DNA from: Bacillota bacterium
GTDB taxonomy: Bacteria; Bacillota; Limnochordia; Darwinibacteriales; Darwinibacteriaceae
Direction: 5' to 3'
DNA length: 50,018 nt
Assembly: GCA_012520315.1 (NCBI GenBank)
Contig: JAAYOM010000123.1
Coordinates: 1 to 50,018, forward strand
In this document: positions 22,174-30,523 of the stretch, piece by piece
How positions within the stretch are numbered: position 1 is the stretch's first letter
Layout: every line of letters starts with the position of its first letter
Program-made: the position numbers and the translations under genes
Notes under the pieces: model-generated
Seen by the model: the letters and a program-made list of their open reading frames with translations, nothing else
Told to the model about the DNA's origin: nothing
Database searches by the model: none

Positions 22174-23001
22174 CTAACTTACAGCCGCCTTATCAAGCAG
22201 ACCCTTGCCTTCCTGCCATTCGATGGTGTTCATGGGACAAACCTCGACACAGGCTTGACAGTTTGTGCATTTGTCATAGTTAATGCGTGCCAGATTGTCC
22301 TGCATATAAATAGCCTCGGTTGGGCATACCTTCACGCAGCGCTGGCAGGCAATGCAGCCGACCGAACAGACCTGGCGGACAAAGCGGCCGGTCAAAAGTG
22401 AACGGCAGCGAATATGCACGCCCTGCTCCTCATCTACCAGCATAATGATATCCCTGGGGCAGGCATCTACACACTTGCCGCAGGCGGTACAATTCTCTTC
22501 AATCACAACAGGCAGGCCGTTTTCGTCCATATACATGGCGTCAAACTGGCAGGCAGCCACGCAGGAACCGTAGCCCAGACAACCGTAAGAACAGGCCTTA
22601 TCGCCGCCTTGGGTAGCGTGGGCAATACGGCAGTCCCGAGGACCGTCATAGTCGCCCCGCTGTTTTGCTTCGGCTAGGCCGCCCTTGCACAGTACCTGGG
22701 CAACTTGGCGATTTGGTCCGTCAGATTCAACGCCCATAATAGCAGCTACCATCTTGGCAACAGAGGCACCGCCAACCGGGCAGCCGTTTACCGGTGCCTC
22801 GCCGGTGGCTACACCTTCGGCAAAAGCGGAACAGCCTGCAAAGCCGCAGGCGCCGCAGTTAACTCCGGGCAATACTTCAAAAATCTCATCTACTCGGGGG
22901 TCAGTCTCCACGTGGAACACCTTGGAGGCAACAGCCAATCCAAAAGCGAACACAGCGGCCAACCCGCCCATGCTGACGAGGGAAACTAAGGTAGTACTCA
23001 T
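22174..23001 (-). CDS. rnfB: Rnf complex subunit B (ferredoxin-accepting iron-sulfur protein)
   Basis: Electron entry of the ion-pumping ferredoxin:NAD+ oxidoreductase. A membrane helix (about 7-26) is followed by the Fe-S motif CGACGFAGCS with a later Cys (about 49-74). Further cysteine groups lie at CSYGCLGYGSC, CTACGKCVDACP, CIACQRCVKVCP and CTNCQACVEVCP, so there are at least five 4Fe-4S sites, as in clostridial RnfB. ATG follows GGGAGGGG. It is the last rnf gene, between rnfA and apbE. At 275 residues it is a normal length. Confidence 0.95.
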   Translation of the reverse strand: MSTTLVSLVSMGGLAAVFAFGLAVASKVFHVETDPRVDEIFEVLPGVNCGACGFAGCSAFAEGVATGEAPVNGCPVGGASVAKMVAAIMGVESDGPNRQVAQVLCKGGLAEAKQRGDYDGPRDCRIAHATQGGDKACSYGCLGYGSCVAACQFDAMYMDENGLPVVIEENCTACGKCVDACPRDIIMLVDEEQGVHIRCRSLLTGRFVRQVCSVGCIACQRCVKVCPTEAIYMQDNLARINYDKCTNCQACVEVCPMNTIEWQEGKGLLDKAAVS

Positions 23002-23023
23002 AATGAACCCCTCCCTAACAAAC

Positions 23024-23596
23024 TTAGACTAATCCGGCAAAGCCTCCAAAGGCCAGAGACAGTAAGCCGGCAATAATAAAGGCGATGCCAACCCCTCTTA
23101 GGGGCTTAGGGATATCAGCAAACCGCAAATCTTCCCGAATACCGGCCATCAGAACCAGAGCCAGGGTAAATCCGAGCCCCGCGCCCAGTCCAAAGACCAC
23201 ATTTTCTATAAAACTGTAGGAGTTTTGCACCCCCATAATGGCAAAGCCTAAAATCGCGCAGTTTGTGGTAATCAACGGCAGAAAAATTCCCATAGCCCGG
23301 TATAATGCCGGACTTGTCTTATGCAGGAACATCTCCACCAGCTGCACCATGGCTGCAATAACCAGGATAAAGGACAGCGTCTGTAAAAACGGCAGTCCCA
23401 GCGGCTCTAGGATAAACCACTGAATCAACCAGGTCACCGCGGCAGCGACTACCATAACAAAGGTTGTGGCCAGCCCCATGCCGATGGCTGAATCCACATC
23501 TTTAGAAACACCCATGAAAGGGCAGATGCCTAAAAACCGCACCAAAACAAAGTTGTTCACCAACAGTGCACTGAGCAATATGGTAAATAAGGTCAT
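23024..23596 (-). CDS. rnfA: Rnf complex subunit A
   Basis: Membrane subunit of 190 residues with six helices. [27 protein letters not shown] (about 15-41) and [11 protein letters not shown] (about 110-120) carry the Cys residues that bind the intramembrane 2Fe-2S centre shared with RnfE. The ATG follows GGGGGGA. Order rnfE-rnfA-rnfB is conserved in Firmicutes. Confidence 0.95.
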   Translation of the reverse strand: MTLFTILLSALLVNNFVLVRFLGICPFMGVSKDVDSAIGMGLATTFVMVVAAAVTWLIQWFILEPLGLPFLQTLSFILVIAAMVQLVEMFLHKTSPALYRAMGIFLPLITTNCAILGFAIMGVQNSYSFIENVVFGLGAGLGFTLALVLMAGIREDLRFADIPKPLRGVGIAFIIAGLLSLAFGGFAGLV

Positions 23597-23607
23597 GGAT
23601 GTCCCCC

Positions 23608-24213
23608 CTAACTAGCCTTTTTCTTGAGTCGGTCAGAAATCATGTTCATAACCGCCATGAGAATACCGAGAGTAATAAAGCCACCGGGCGGCAAAGTCAT
23701 AATGCCCAGCGTTGATGCTCCGTCTGCCACAAACGAATAGCCGAAGAGGGAACCGGAACCCAAAAGTTCGCGAATCGCACCCAGCAAAGTCAAGGCCCAG
23801 GTAAAACCAAGACCCATGCCCAGGCCGTCAACGGCTGAGCGCATAACAGAGTTCTTTGACGCAAAAGCTTCGGCACGTCCAAGCACAATACAGTTTACAA
23901 CAATGAGGGGAATAAACAATCCCAACACGCTGTGCAGATCCGGCATATAAGCGTGCATAACCAGATCTACAATCGTCACAAAGGTGGCGATAACGATAAT
24001 ATAGGCTGGAATGCGAACCTTGTCTGGAATAATCCGTTTTAAGATACTGATCAAGGCACTTGAACAAATCAGAACGAACGCAGTTGCCAAGCCCATGGAC
24101 AGCCCATTGACGGCACTGGTCGTTACGGCCAGGGTAGGACAAAGCCCGATCACCAGCCGAAAAGTGGGATTCTCATCCCACAAACCGCGGACGAAGTCTT
24201 TCCACAGAACCAT
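23608..24213 (-). CDS. rnfE: Rnf complex subunit E
   Basis: Membrane subunit of 201 residues, homologous and inverted relative to RnfA. The N-terminal [20 protein letters not shown] (about 15-34) and [21 protein letters not shown] (about 93-113) hold the matching Cys residues. The [22 protein letters not shown] segment is typical. ATG follows GAGGGGAGT, 2 nt past rnfG. Confidence 0.95.
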   Translation of the reverse strand: MVLWKDFVRGLWDENPTFRLVIGLCPTLAVTTSAVNGLSMGLATAFVLICSSALISILKRIIPDKVRIPAYIIVIATFVTIVDLVMHAYMPDLHSVLGLFIPLIVVNCIVLGRAEAFASKNSVMRSAVDGLGMGLGFTWALTLLGAIRELLGSGSLFGYSFVADGASTLGIMTLPPGGFITLGILMAVMNMISDRLKKKAS

Positions 24214-24215
24214 CT

Positions 24216-24806
24216 TTACTCCCCTCCCCTATATAGCGCGGAAACTTCAATAAAGCTCTCACGAACAGCATCAGCTACAGCTGTTGAGGAAACGGTAGCA
24301 CCAGAGAGACCGTCAATATCTTGAGCTACCTTAATTGGGTCTGCTGTGGTCTTGCCTACAAAACGGCCTCTAAAGTCCTCGCCTTCAATACGATCGCCAA
24401 GACCTGGCGTTTCGGTATGGGAGAGCACCTTGATACTGAGAATTGCATCTGTGTCTTCAGCTACACCCACCAAAACCCTGATCACACCGCCATAGCCGTT
24501 GGCTTCGCCTACAAAGGCATAGCCTAAAATCCGATCCTGGTCGTCAAGACCTTGATAGATCAAGGTTGTTTTTTGCTCCTCTTCCCGCATTTCTCTAGGG
24601 TCGTCGACACCGAGTTCATCAGGGTTTCTGCGGAGGATCTCCACCCTGGTTGTGCCGGGCAGTACCTCAAAGACTGAACTCTCTAAGGCCCGGGCCTGGT
24701 TCTCTTCTATTATAACACTTGTTGTGCCGTACACCATAGATAAAATACCGGCAGAAACCATGGCAATTACTGCAAGAACAACAACCATTCTAAGGGATTC
24801 ATTCAC
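24216..24806 (-). CDS. rnfG: Rnf complex subunit G (covalent FMN)
   Basis: Extracytoplasmic flavoprotein subunit of 196 residues with one N-terminal membrane helix (about 7-27) and an FMN-binding domain. VLSHTETPGLGDRIE is followed by GKTTADPIKVAQDID and the flavinylation site GLSGATVSSTAV (Thr at about 172). ApbE encoded downstream is the expected modifying enzyme. The gene overlaps rnfD by 8 nt. Confidence 0.95.
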   Translation of the reverse strand: MNESLRMVVVLAVIAMVSAGILSMVYGTTSVIIEENQARALESSVFEVLPGTTRVEILRRNPDELGVDDPREMREEEQKTTLIYQGLDDQDRILGYAFVGEANGYGGVIRVLVGVAEDTDAILSIKVLSHTETPGLGDRIEGEDFRGRFVGKTTADPIKVAQDIDGLSGATVSSTAVADAVRESFIEVSALYRGGE

Positions 24807-25716
24807 TTGTCTTCACCCCTTGTCCGTAGATTCTAGGACGAGTCCAGCGATTAATCAGCGGGGTTGCTGCATTCATGAGCAAAATAGCAAAGGTAACTCC
24901 CTCTGGATAGCTTCCCCAGATTCGAATCAGCATAACAATTAGACCTACGCCGATGCCGAATACCCAGCGCCCTGCCTTAGTGATGGGCGTTGTGACCGGA
25001 TCGGTGGCCATAAAAATCGCACCGAAGAGCAAGCTTCCCGCGAGCAGATGGAAAGGCACGCTTTGACCTGCCACGAGCGAAAGGATTGTTACGGAAGCAA
25101 AGATGCCGACAGGAATCCGATAATCTAAGTATCCCTTGTAGAAAAGATAAATACCCCCGAGCAAAATGGCTAAGGCCGAAGTCTCACCGAGGGAGCCGGC
25201 CACCGTACCAAAAAACAGATCAGGTATATTGGCACTTCCCCTCAGAAGTGGTGTGGCTGCAGTAACACCATCTAATAAGGGTGCAGTCCAGGTCGTCATG
25301 GCAGCAGCAAACGAGACGGACAGAATCGCCCTTCCCACCAACGCCGGGTTAAATGGATTCTGGCCGAGTCCGCCAAAAACCTGCTTACCGATGGCAATCG
25401 CGAAGACTGCGCCGAGAATCACCATCCAGCTAGGCAAGCTAGGCGGCACAATCAAGCCCAAAAGTACCCCTGTAACCAGAGCACTTCCGTCACCGACCCG
25501 GATCGGCTGCTTGCGCAGACGCTGGAAAATGGCCTCGGTTGCAATGGCCGCCCCGGCCGATAACAGGACCAGACGCACAGCATCCCATCTAAAGAAATAG
25601 ATCGATGCTGCCAGAACGGGCAGCAAAGCAATCAGAACCCCAAACATCATTTTATCAGTTGTTTCTGTGTCCCGAATATGGGGAGACGGCGAAACAATCA
25701 GTTTTAAATCATCCAT
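24799..25716 (-). CDS. rnfD: Rnf complex subunit D
   Basis: Membrane subunit of 305 residues with about nine helices. Early residues are SPSPHIRD; FGGLGQNPFNPALVGRA (about 116-132) is the family signature. The covalent FMN site is likely the Thr in GVTAATPLL (about 155-163). ATG follows AAAGGAGG, 15 nt after rnfC. With RnfG it carries flavins on the outer side of the membrane. Confidence 0.94.
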   Translation of the reverse strand: MDDLKLIVSPSPHIRDTETTDKMMFGVLIALLPVLAASIYFFRWDAVRLVLLSAGAAIATEAIFQRLRKQPIRVGDGSALVTGVLLGLIVPPSLPSWMVILGAVFAIAIGKQVFGGLGQNPFNPALVGRAILSVSFAAAMTTWTAPLLDGVTAATPLLRGSANIPDLFFGTVAGSLGETSALAILLGGIYLFYKGYLDYRIPVGIFASVTILSLVAGQSVPFHLLAGSLLFGAIFMATDPVTTPITKAGRWVFGIGVGLIVMLIRIWGSYPEGVTFAILLMNAATPLINRWTRPRIYGQGVKTSE

Positions 25717-25730
25717 TGCCCCACCCTCCT

Positions 25731-27047
25731 TTAACTTGGCTGTTGATCTCTAGCGATTATTTCCAGTTTGGCAAAACGGATATACTGCAGCAATGGGCGT
25801 TTTGCAGGACAGATGTAATTGCAGGCACCGCACTCAATGCAGTCTAAAGCCCCGTATTCACGGGCCTCGTCAAAACGCTCGTTCATGCCGAAGGCTTCCA
25901 GCTTCAAAGGAAGGAGCCTGGCAGGACAAACGTCCACACAGCGGGCGCACTTAATACAAGGCGTTGAATCAGGGGTCGCGCTCTCCTCTTCGGTGAAAGC
26001 CGCCACACCGCCTATAGTCTTGGTAATCGGCACATCCAGACTAAACTGGGCCTCGCCCATCATAGCTCCACTAACTACAACTTTACCCGGTTTTACAGTA
26101 AAGCCGCCGGTTGCTTCGATTACATCTGCCAGTGGAGTCCCAATGGGAACCAGGAAGTTTTTCGGTTCAGCAATTGGTGTTCCAGTGACTGTAATCACCC
26201 TGGCAATAGAGGGTTCGCCATCCCGCACAGCCAAAGCAACAGCCCGGGCGGTTGCCACGTTCTGCACAACTGCCCCCGCCTGATGGGGCAAGCCGCCGCT
26301 GGGGACTTCCCGGCCCGTAATCTGCTGAATCAGCTGTTTCTCCCCGCCCGCAGGATATCTTGTCGGCACGAGGACGATCTCAATCGACCCTGCATGTTCT
26401 TTTAGAGAAGCATAGGCATCGGGCTTATTGTCCTCGATCGCGATCACGATCTTTCGAGCGCCCGAGGCTTTCGCCATCAGCTTCGCACCTAGGATGATAT
26501 CCTCTGGGTACTCAACCATGAGCCGCTGGTCAGTTGTGAAGTAAGGCTCACATTCACAACCGTTAATAATCAAATATTCAAGAGTAATTCCCTTTGGCAG
26601 AGTCAATTTGGCGGCTGTAGGAAAGCCTGCCCCGCCCATGCCGACAACCCCTGCTTCGCTAATGCGCTTTAAAATAGTCTCAGCGTCAAGCTGCACCGGG
26701 TCAGGATGGGTGATCCTTTCTGCCCAAGTATCGTTTCCGTCATTCTCTATTACAATAGCGGTAATAGAGTGGCCCGATGGATGAGGCCGCGGCTCAATAG
26801 CTAACACCTTTCCTGATACTGGCGAGTGTACTGGGGCGCCTGCTGCGCCGTCAGCTTCAGCAAGCAGCTGTCCCTTCAGCACTTCATCGCCCTTGGCCAC
26901 GACAGGTTTTGCCTCCTCTCCGATATGCTGCAAGAGAGGCACCACTACTGTCTCCGGGGCAGATAAAGTTTGAATGGGAGTACCTGCAGTACTTTGCTTG
27001 ACGTCCTTCGGATAAATGCCTCCGAAAAACGATCGCACTTGTCGCAT
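25731..27047 (-). CDS. rnfC: Rnf complex subunit C (NADH-binding)
   Basis: Peripheral 438-residue subunit holding the NAD(H) and FMN site and two 4Fe-4S clusters. The N-terminal biotinyl/lipoyl-like domain includes VSGKVLAIEPRPHPSG (about 79-94). GVVGMGGAGFPTAAKL (about 134-149) and NGCECEPYFTTDQRLM are the FMN/NADH region. CIKCARCVDVCP (about 366-377) and CIECGACNYICP bind clusters. ATG follows GAGGTGA. First gene of the rnfCDGEAB-apbE-trxB run, preceded by a Rex-like box and a foldable leader. Confidence 0.95.
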   Translation of the reverse strand: MRQVRSFFGGIYPKDVKQSTAGTPIQTLSAPETVVVPLLQHIGEEAKPVVAKGDEVLKGQLLAEADGAAGAPVHSPVSGKVLAIEPRPHPSGHSITAIVIENDGNDTWAERITHPDPVQLDAETILKRISEAGVVGMGGAGFPTAAKLTLPKGITLEYLIINGCECEPYFTTDQRLMVEYPEDIILGAKLMAKASGARKIVIAIEDNKPDAYASLKEHAGSIEIVLVPTRYPAGGEKQLIQQITGREVPSGGLPHQAGAVVQNVATARAVALAVRDGEPSIARVITVTGTPIAEPKNFLVPIGTPLADVIEATGGFTVKPGKVVVSGAMMGEAQFSLDVPITKTIGGVAAFTEEESATPDSTPCIKCARCVDVCPARLLPLKLEAFGMNERFDEAREYGALDCIECGACNYICPAKRPLLQYIRFAKLEIIARDQQPS

Positions 27048-27079
27048 GTATCAAATCACCTCACACTCTTCTATTTTGC

Positions 27080-27097
27080 TTGTGCTTTCCACCACAA
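27080..27097. promoter_or_regulatory. Candidate Rex operator upstream of rnfC
   Basis: TTGTGCTTTCCACCACAA: the outer halves TTGTG and CACAA match the Rex consensus exactly with the right 18-bp length; the inner positions do not. It ends 32 bp before the rnfC ATG, nearly the same distance as the rex box from rex. Confidence 0.5.
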
Positions 27098-27112
27098 AAC
27101 ACGCTAAAACCC

Positions 27113-27168
27113 GGGCCAAATAATAACCCGTGCGCCACCAACGGCCTGGTATTGCACGGGGACCCGTG
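27113..27168 (-). promoter_or_regulatory. Possible alternative-fold leader of rnfC
   Basis: CCCGTGC (27127-27133) can pair with GCACGGG (27154-27160), enclosing ACCA/TGGT around a 6-nt loop. The same GCACGGG can instead pair with CCCGTG (27163-27168). CCCGGG at 27113-27118 adds a further partner. No T-run follows. The transcription start is not identified, so it may not be transcribed. It matches no riboswitch consensus I can recall. Confidence 0.35.
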
Positions 27169-27221
27169 AATTTAGCAGTGCATCGTCTCTATGTATTCTT
27201 GTCCAACAGAAGGAATCCTGC

Positions 27222-27686
27222 CTAGGAGAAACTTTTCACCCCGGCAAAATTCAACTGGCGCCAAGCCTCATAAACCACTATAGCAACAGTATTTGACAAA
27301 TTGAGGGATCTTACATCCCTTTGGGGCAGGGTCACCACATAGTCCTTATAGGCTTCGAGAAGCTGCGGGGCCAGTCCCTTGGTTTCGCTGCCGAAAACCA
27401 GGCAGTCATCGCTGCGGTAGTTCACCTCACAGTAGAGCTGAGTTCCCCCCGTTTCCACCAAGAACAGGCGCCGGGGTTCCACTTTCTGAAGAAACTCGTC
27501 AAAGGAATGGTAAGTATGCAGCTGTAAATGTTCCCAATAATCCAATCCCGCCCGCTTCAATCTGGGATCGCTAAGAAAAAAGCCCAGGGGCCGAATGAGA
27601 TGAAGTACAGTTCCTGTGGCTACGCAAAGGCGGGCAATGTTACCTGTATTGGCCGGAATCTCCGGTTCCACCAAAACAACGTGCAC
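27222..27686 (-). CDS. trmL: tRNA (cytidine/uridine-2'-O)-methyltransferase TrmL
   Basis: SPOUT methyltransferase modifying the ribose of wobble base 34 in certain tRNA-Leu. 154 residues from the chosen start: HVVLVEPEIPANTGNIARLC, CLVFGSETKGLAP (knot), and VRSLNLSNTVAIVVYEAWRQ are all present. The start is set at GTG 27686, 6 nt after a seven-G run and matching family starts; an ATG at 27701 is possible, and the ATG at 27722 lies in the loop of the hairpin at 27711-27733. It follows the beta-barrel-like gene on the minus strand, and rnfC lies beyond. Confidence 0.92.
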   Translation of the reverse strand: MHVVLVEPEIPANTGNIARLCVATGTVLHLIRPLGFFLSDPRLKRAGLDYWEHLQLHTYHSFDEFLQKVEPRRLFLVETGGTQLYCEVNYRSDDCLVFGSETKGLAPQLLEAYKDYVVTLPQRDVRSLNLSNTVAIVVYEAWRQLNFAGVKSFS

Positions 27687-27710
27687 CAAAATCCCCCCCA
27701 TAACGCGATC

Positions 27711-27733
27711 AGCGAGGGCCATAGGCCCTCACT
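27711..27733 (-). repeat. Intercistronic hairpin before trmL
   Basis: AGTGAGGGCC and GGCCCTCGCT pair over 10 bp (one G-U) with a 3-nt loop, between the stop at 27742 and the trmL start. No T-run follows, so it is more likely an RNA-processing or stability element than a terminator. Confidence 0.55.
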
Positions 27734-27741
27734 GCTTTAGA

Positions 27742-28446
27742 CTAAAACTGATAGCGAACAAAAGCCTGCATCTGGTCGCGGGTCATACCCACGCCCAGTT
27801 TGACAGGGAGTTCTGTCAAGGAGAAGAGAACGTGAAAGCTCAAACCTTCATTCACCAGCATAATGTCGAGCATGATTCGTTCCGAAGACTCGGCATAGGA
27901 CATGCCCAGTCCGATAGCGCTGCCCAGAGAAAGGGAAAAACGCCAGATACCCTGCCGCGTCAGCTGAATATAAGGGCTGATGCTGTATTCGAACTGCCCC
28001 AGTTCGTTGACAAACACCTGGGCCGTGCCTGACAGGCCGTGGCCCACTTCCCCGTACATACGGCTAACCTCGCCGTAGGCCCCCACATGGGGATCGCTAG
28101 ATGTCATAAACGTAGAAAAAATCGGCCGTTTGGTATTTCCTGCAAAAAGCTCCAGCCTGTAGCCGATATTGCCCATAAAAACCTGCTTGTGCCCAGCAAA
28201 CCAGCTTGAGGGCTCCTCCGCCGGTCCCGGAAGTGTAAGGTAACCTCCTACACCTGTTTTTTCGTACCCGAACAAACCAAGGGAACGTATGGTTTCCTGG
28301 CTTAACCCCAACCCCGCCTGCCAGCCCTCTGACCCGAACCCGAAGGGCGTTTCTTCAGCTTCGAAAGCCCAAACTTGAGTTACGGAAGCGAGAGCTATGA
28401 TCCCTATTGTGCAAATAATGAGAAGAATGCGGGATCCAGCCTGCAA
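27742..28446 (-). CDS. Secreted protein with an outer-membrane beta-signal
   Basis: Not a named family. The 234 residues begin with a signal peptide (hydrophobic about 7-22, cut near VWA-FE at 27). The mature part has alternating polar and hydrophobic strands (for example IWRFSLSLGSAIGLGMSYAE near 170-190) and few Lys. It ends in QMQAFVRYQF: Phe at the last position with Tyr, Val, Ala and Met at -3, -5, -7 and -9, the pattern of BamA-recognised beta-barrel termini. About eight to ten strands would fit the length. The start is TTG after GGGAGTGGTGATCA, 14 nt after the LolA-like gene, indicating a joint operon and envelope role. No porin or other function can be assigned. Confidence 0.68.
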   Translation of the reverse strand: MQAGSRILLIICTIGIIALASVTQVWAFEAEETPFGFGSEGWQAGLGLSQETIRSLGLFGYEKTGVGGYLTLPGPAEEPSSWFAGHKQVFMGNIGYRLELFAGNTKRPIFSTFMTSSDPHVGAYGEVSRMYGEVGHGLSGTAQVFVNELGQFEYSISPYIQLTRQGIWRFSLSLGSAIGLGMSYAESSERIMLDIMLVNEGLSFHVLFSLTELPVKLGVGMTRDQMQAFVRYQF

Positions 28447-28460
28447 TGATCACCACTCCC

Positions 28461-29219
28461 TTACATTCGTACTTCCTTCGCCTCAGGCAGCTTTGTCAAC
28501 TCTTCCTTGTCCAGCTCCGGGTTGAACACTACGTTAGAGATGGTCATGGTGCCGACAAAAACGTCACCTTCGTAGACTGATATTTCATGGGGAAACCAGC
28601 TGTCACTTTTCACCCGTACCTGCAATATTTCGTCGAGGGCGTCAACCTCTAGCAAATAGTCTTGGACGCCGTCTTCTTCCACAACCTCCAGCACTTCTAC
28701 AGAGTACTGGGAAAAGTCAAAGAAAGTGTCCAGATCGGAGATGCTCAAAGTGGAGAGAACTTCTTTGCTGGCATCTTCCAGCCCGCGCACAGCAATCTGG
28801 TTGTTAATCGGCTGGTACATGCGGGATTCCATCTTTTCCTGATCCGCCACCAGGATATAGCCCCTCAGTTCACTAGGCTCCTTGAACTCTACCCGGACCA
28901 CCTTGCTTTCCATACTCCCCTGAAGGTGAAAGAACATCCTTTCAATGCGCTGACCCCGAATTTCCGATACTTCCACATCCATGGCAATGCTCTCGACATC
29001 TTCTACCGTTGTTCTGATGTTCTCCACCACTTCATAGGCCTGGTCTGTAATGGAGATTTCGCCCATAATCTCCGTGTACTTTTCCAAAACGGGATCCTGC
29101 TCTTCCGCTTGCGGCGGCTGGCTCAAATCTAACTGAATTGTTCCTTTTAAACCCTTGGCATGACTGAAGCCAGTAAAGACTAACATAATTAGAATGAAAA
29201 TAATTGCATACCTTTTCAT
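28461..29219 (-). CDS. LolA-like outer-membrane lipoprotein-sorting protein
   Basis: Exported protein of 252 residues. A signal peptide (1-21, SHA-KG) is followed by an acidic Gln/Glu segment and a LolA/LolB-type half-barrel domain: SIAMDVEVSEIRGQRIERMFFHLQG (about 76-100), VRVEFKEPSELRGYILVADQEKMESRMYQP and DSWFPHEISVYEGDV (about 204-218). The fold binds lipoprotein acyl chains. In this family (outer membrane lipoprotein-sorting protein) members also occur in monoderm Firmicutes, so it does not by itself prove an outer membrane. ATG follows GAGGAG. Its partner on the same transcript ends in a beta-signal. Confidence 0.75.
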   Translation of the reverse strand: MKRYAIIFILIMLVFTGFSHAKGLKGTIQLDLSQPPQAEEQDPVLEKYTEIMGEISITDQAYEVVENIRTTVEDVESIAMDVEVSEIRGQRIERMFFHLQGSMESKVVRVEFKEPSELRGYILVADQEKMESRMYQPINNQIAVRGLEDASKEVLSTLSISDLDTFFDFSQYSVEVLEVVEEDGVQDYLLEVDALDEILQVRVKSDSWFPHEISVYEGDVFVGTMTISNVVFNPELDKEELTKLPEAKEVRM

Positions 29220-29254
29220 TTTCTTGACTCCTCACTCAAAATTCCCAAATCAGG

Positions 29255-29283
29255 TTGCACTCATGCACCACAAGCTGTAAAAT
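29255..29283 (+). promoter_or_regulatory. Promoter of the FmdB-type gene
   Basis: TTGCAC (29255-29260) and TAAAAT (29278-29283) with a 17-bp spacer; the start would lie near 29290, and AAAGGAGGG precedes the ATG at 29316. Confidence 0.7.
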
Positions 29284-29315
29284 GATTCTTAGTTGTCGGA
29301 AAGGAGGGATGCCAG

Positions 29316-29528
29316 ATGCCTATTTATGAATACAGATGTGCCAACTGCGGTCATTTTGAACAGAACCAAAGCATAAAGGATAATCCCCTTACCCATTGTC
29401 CAACCTGTGACGGGCCTGTTCAGCGCCTGATCAGCAAGTCCGTCGGCATTATCTTCAAGGGTTCCGGCTTTTATATTAACGATAGTAAGAAAGATGCTGG
29501 TAACTCTACAGAGAGTTCGGCCTCATAA
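29316..29528 (+). CDS. FmdB-family zinc-ribbon protein
   Basis: A 70-residue protein that starts MPIYEYRCANCGHFEQNQSI, the FmdB signature. It has two CxxC knuckles (CANC at 8-11 and CPTC at 28-31, the second after HCP) binding one zinc, a FKGSGFYINDS segment and a Ser-rich tail. FmdB proteins are small regulatory or ribosome-linked proteins of unsettled function. It has its own promoter and terminator and stands alone between opposing genes. Confidence 0.9.
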   Translation: MPIYEYRCANCGHFEQNQSIKDNPLTHCPTCDGPVQRLISKSVGIIFKGSGFYINDSKKDAGNSTESSAS

Positions 29529-29533
29529 GCTTT

Positions 29534-29559
29534 GCACCTTCTTTGGAAGGTGCTTTTTT
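29534..29559 (+). terminator. Terminator of the FmdB-type gene
   Basis: GCACCTTC/GAAGGTGC with 4-nt loop TTTG and six T after it. Confidence 0.9.
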
Positions 29560-29560
29560 C

Positions 29561-30511
29561 TTAATAGCCGAGAGACGGATCCACCAGATTCATGCGGGGG
29601 CTGCCTGTCTCGCTAAAATGCTGCCAGTTCGTGAAGAAAATCTGCAGTGCGCGCTGCTTGAAAAAGGCTGTAAAACCGCTGTTGTGCGGGGTAATAATCA
29701 CATTAGGCATCGCCCAGAGCGGACTGTCAACAGGCAGCGGTTCAGGGGATGTGACATCTAACGCGGCCCCTGCAATCCACCCCTCCTCAAGGGCCTGGAC
29801 TAAGTCTGCGGCAGGAATCAGGCTTCCTCTGCCCACATTGACAATGATGGCATGTTTGGGGAGAAGCCGCAAGAGGTTTTTGTTTAAAAAACCGACAGTC
29901 TTCTCCGTTTCCGGCAGGGCACAGATTAGGTAATCAAGGCTGCCCAGAAACTCCGGCAGGCGATCAATTGCGTAAACACCTTGCCCTTCTTCCCCTGCTG
30001 AGGGATGCTGGCGAAAACCCAAAACCCGGCAGTCAAAAGCTGCCAGCCTTTTGGCAACATGGCGCCCGATATCGCCGAAACCTAATATGCCTGCAGTTGC
30101 ACCGGTCAGTTCCTGGAAAGGCAAGGGCAGACGCGGCTCCCAAATTTTTCGGTTCTGATTGTCCCGGGCCAGGTGGAGTCCTCGGTTAAAGCTGAGGATG
30201 AGGCCAAGGACATGCTCGCTGATGTTCGGACCGAAAATGCCCCGGCCGTTGGTGAGGATCATCTCGGGGTTCCCCCATTTAGCCGCCAGGATCCTTTCTA
30301 CTCCGGCATAAGGTGACTGCAGCCAGCGGCAGTTAACAGCCTTAGCCAATACCTCCGGCGACATAAATCCTCCCAGAATCACATCTGCTTCCCGAGCCAG
30401 ATTAAGTGCTTCCTCTGTTTCAAATCCCTGCAAAACATCGGCCCCGGTTTCTGCTGCGATATGTTCTAAGTCTTTTTCCCTAAGATCTGTCCAAGTGACC
30501 AAGAGCCGCAT
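29561..30511 (-). CDS. D-2-hydroxyacid dehydrogenase family protein
   Basis: A 316-residue NAD-binding dehydrogenase. GILGFGDIGRHVAKRL (about 140-155) is the nucleotide loop. NVGRGSLI gives the substrate Arg, the Asp/Glu region is LDVTSPEPLP, and the catalytic His lies in ITPHNSGF. The residues after His (NSG instead of the more usual IAG/VGG) are of the GhrA-like or phosphonate type. The ATG follows AAAGGGGAG. The substrate is unknown. It is distinct from the dehydrogenase at 3765. Confidence 0.85.
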   Translation of the reverse strand: MRLLVTWTDLREKDLEHIAAETGADVLQGFETEEALNLAREADVILGGFMSPEVLAKAVNCRWLQSPYAGVERILAAKWGNPEMILTNGRGIFGPNISEHVLGLILSFNRGLHLARDNQNRKIWEPRLPLPFQELTGATAGILGFGDIGRHVAKRLAAFDCRVLGFRQHPSAGEEGQGVYAIDRLPEFLGSLDYLICALPETEKTVGFLNKNLLRLLPKHAIIVNVGRGSLIPAADLVQALEEGWIAGAALDVTSPEPLPVDSPLWAMPNVIITPHNSGFTAFFKQRALQIFFTNWQHFSETGSPRMNLVDPSLGY

Positions 30512-30523
30512 ATTCTCTCCCCT

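Noticed and set aside
21130-27047. Rnf complex itself as a novel system
   Set aside because: Subunit order, motifs and apbE linkage are as known; only the trxB link, leader and Rex-like box were kept as findings.
27098-27180. Known Na+ or other riboswitch upstream of rnfC
   Set aside because: The alternative hairpins exist but I cannot match a known consensus, so no class was named.
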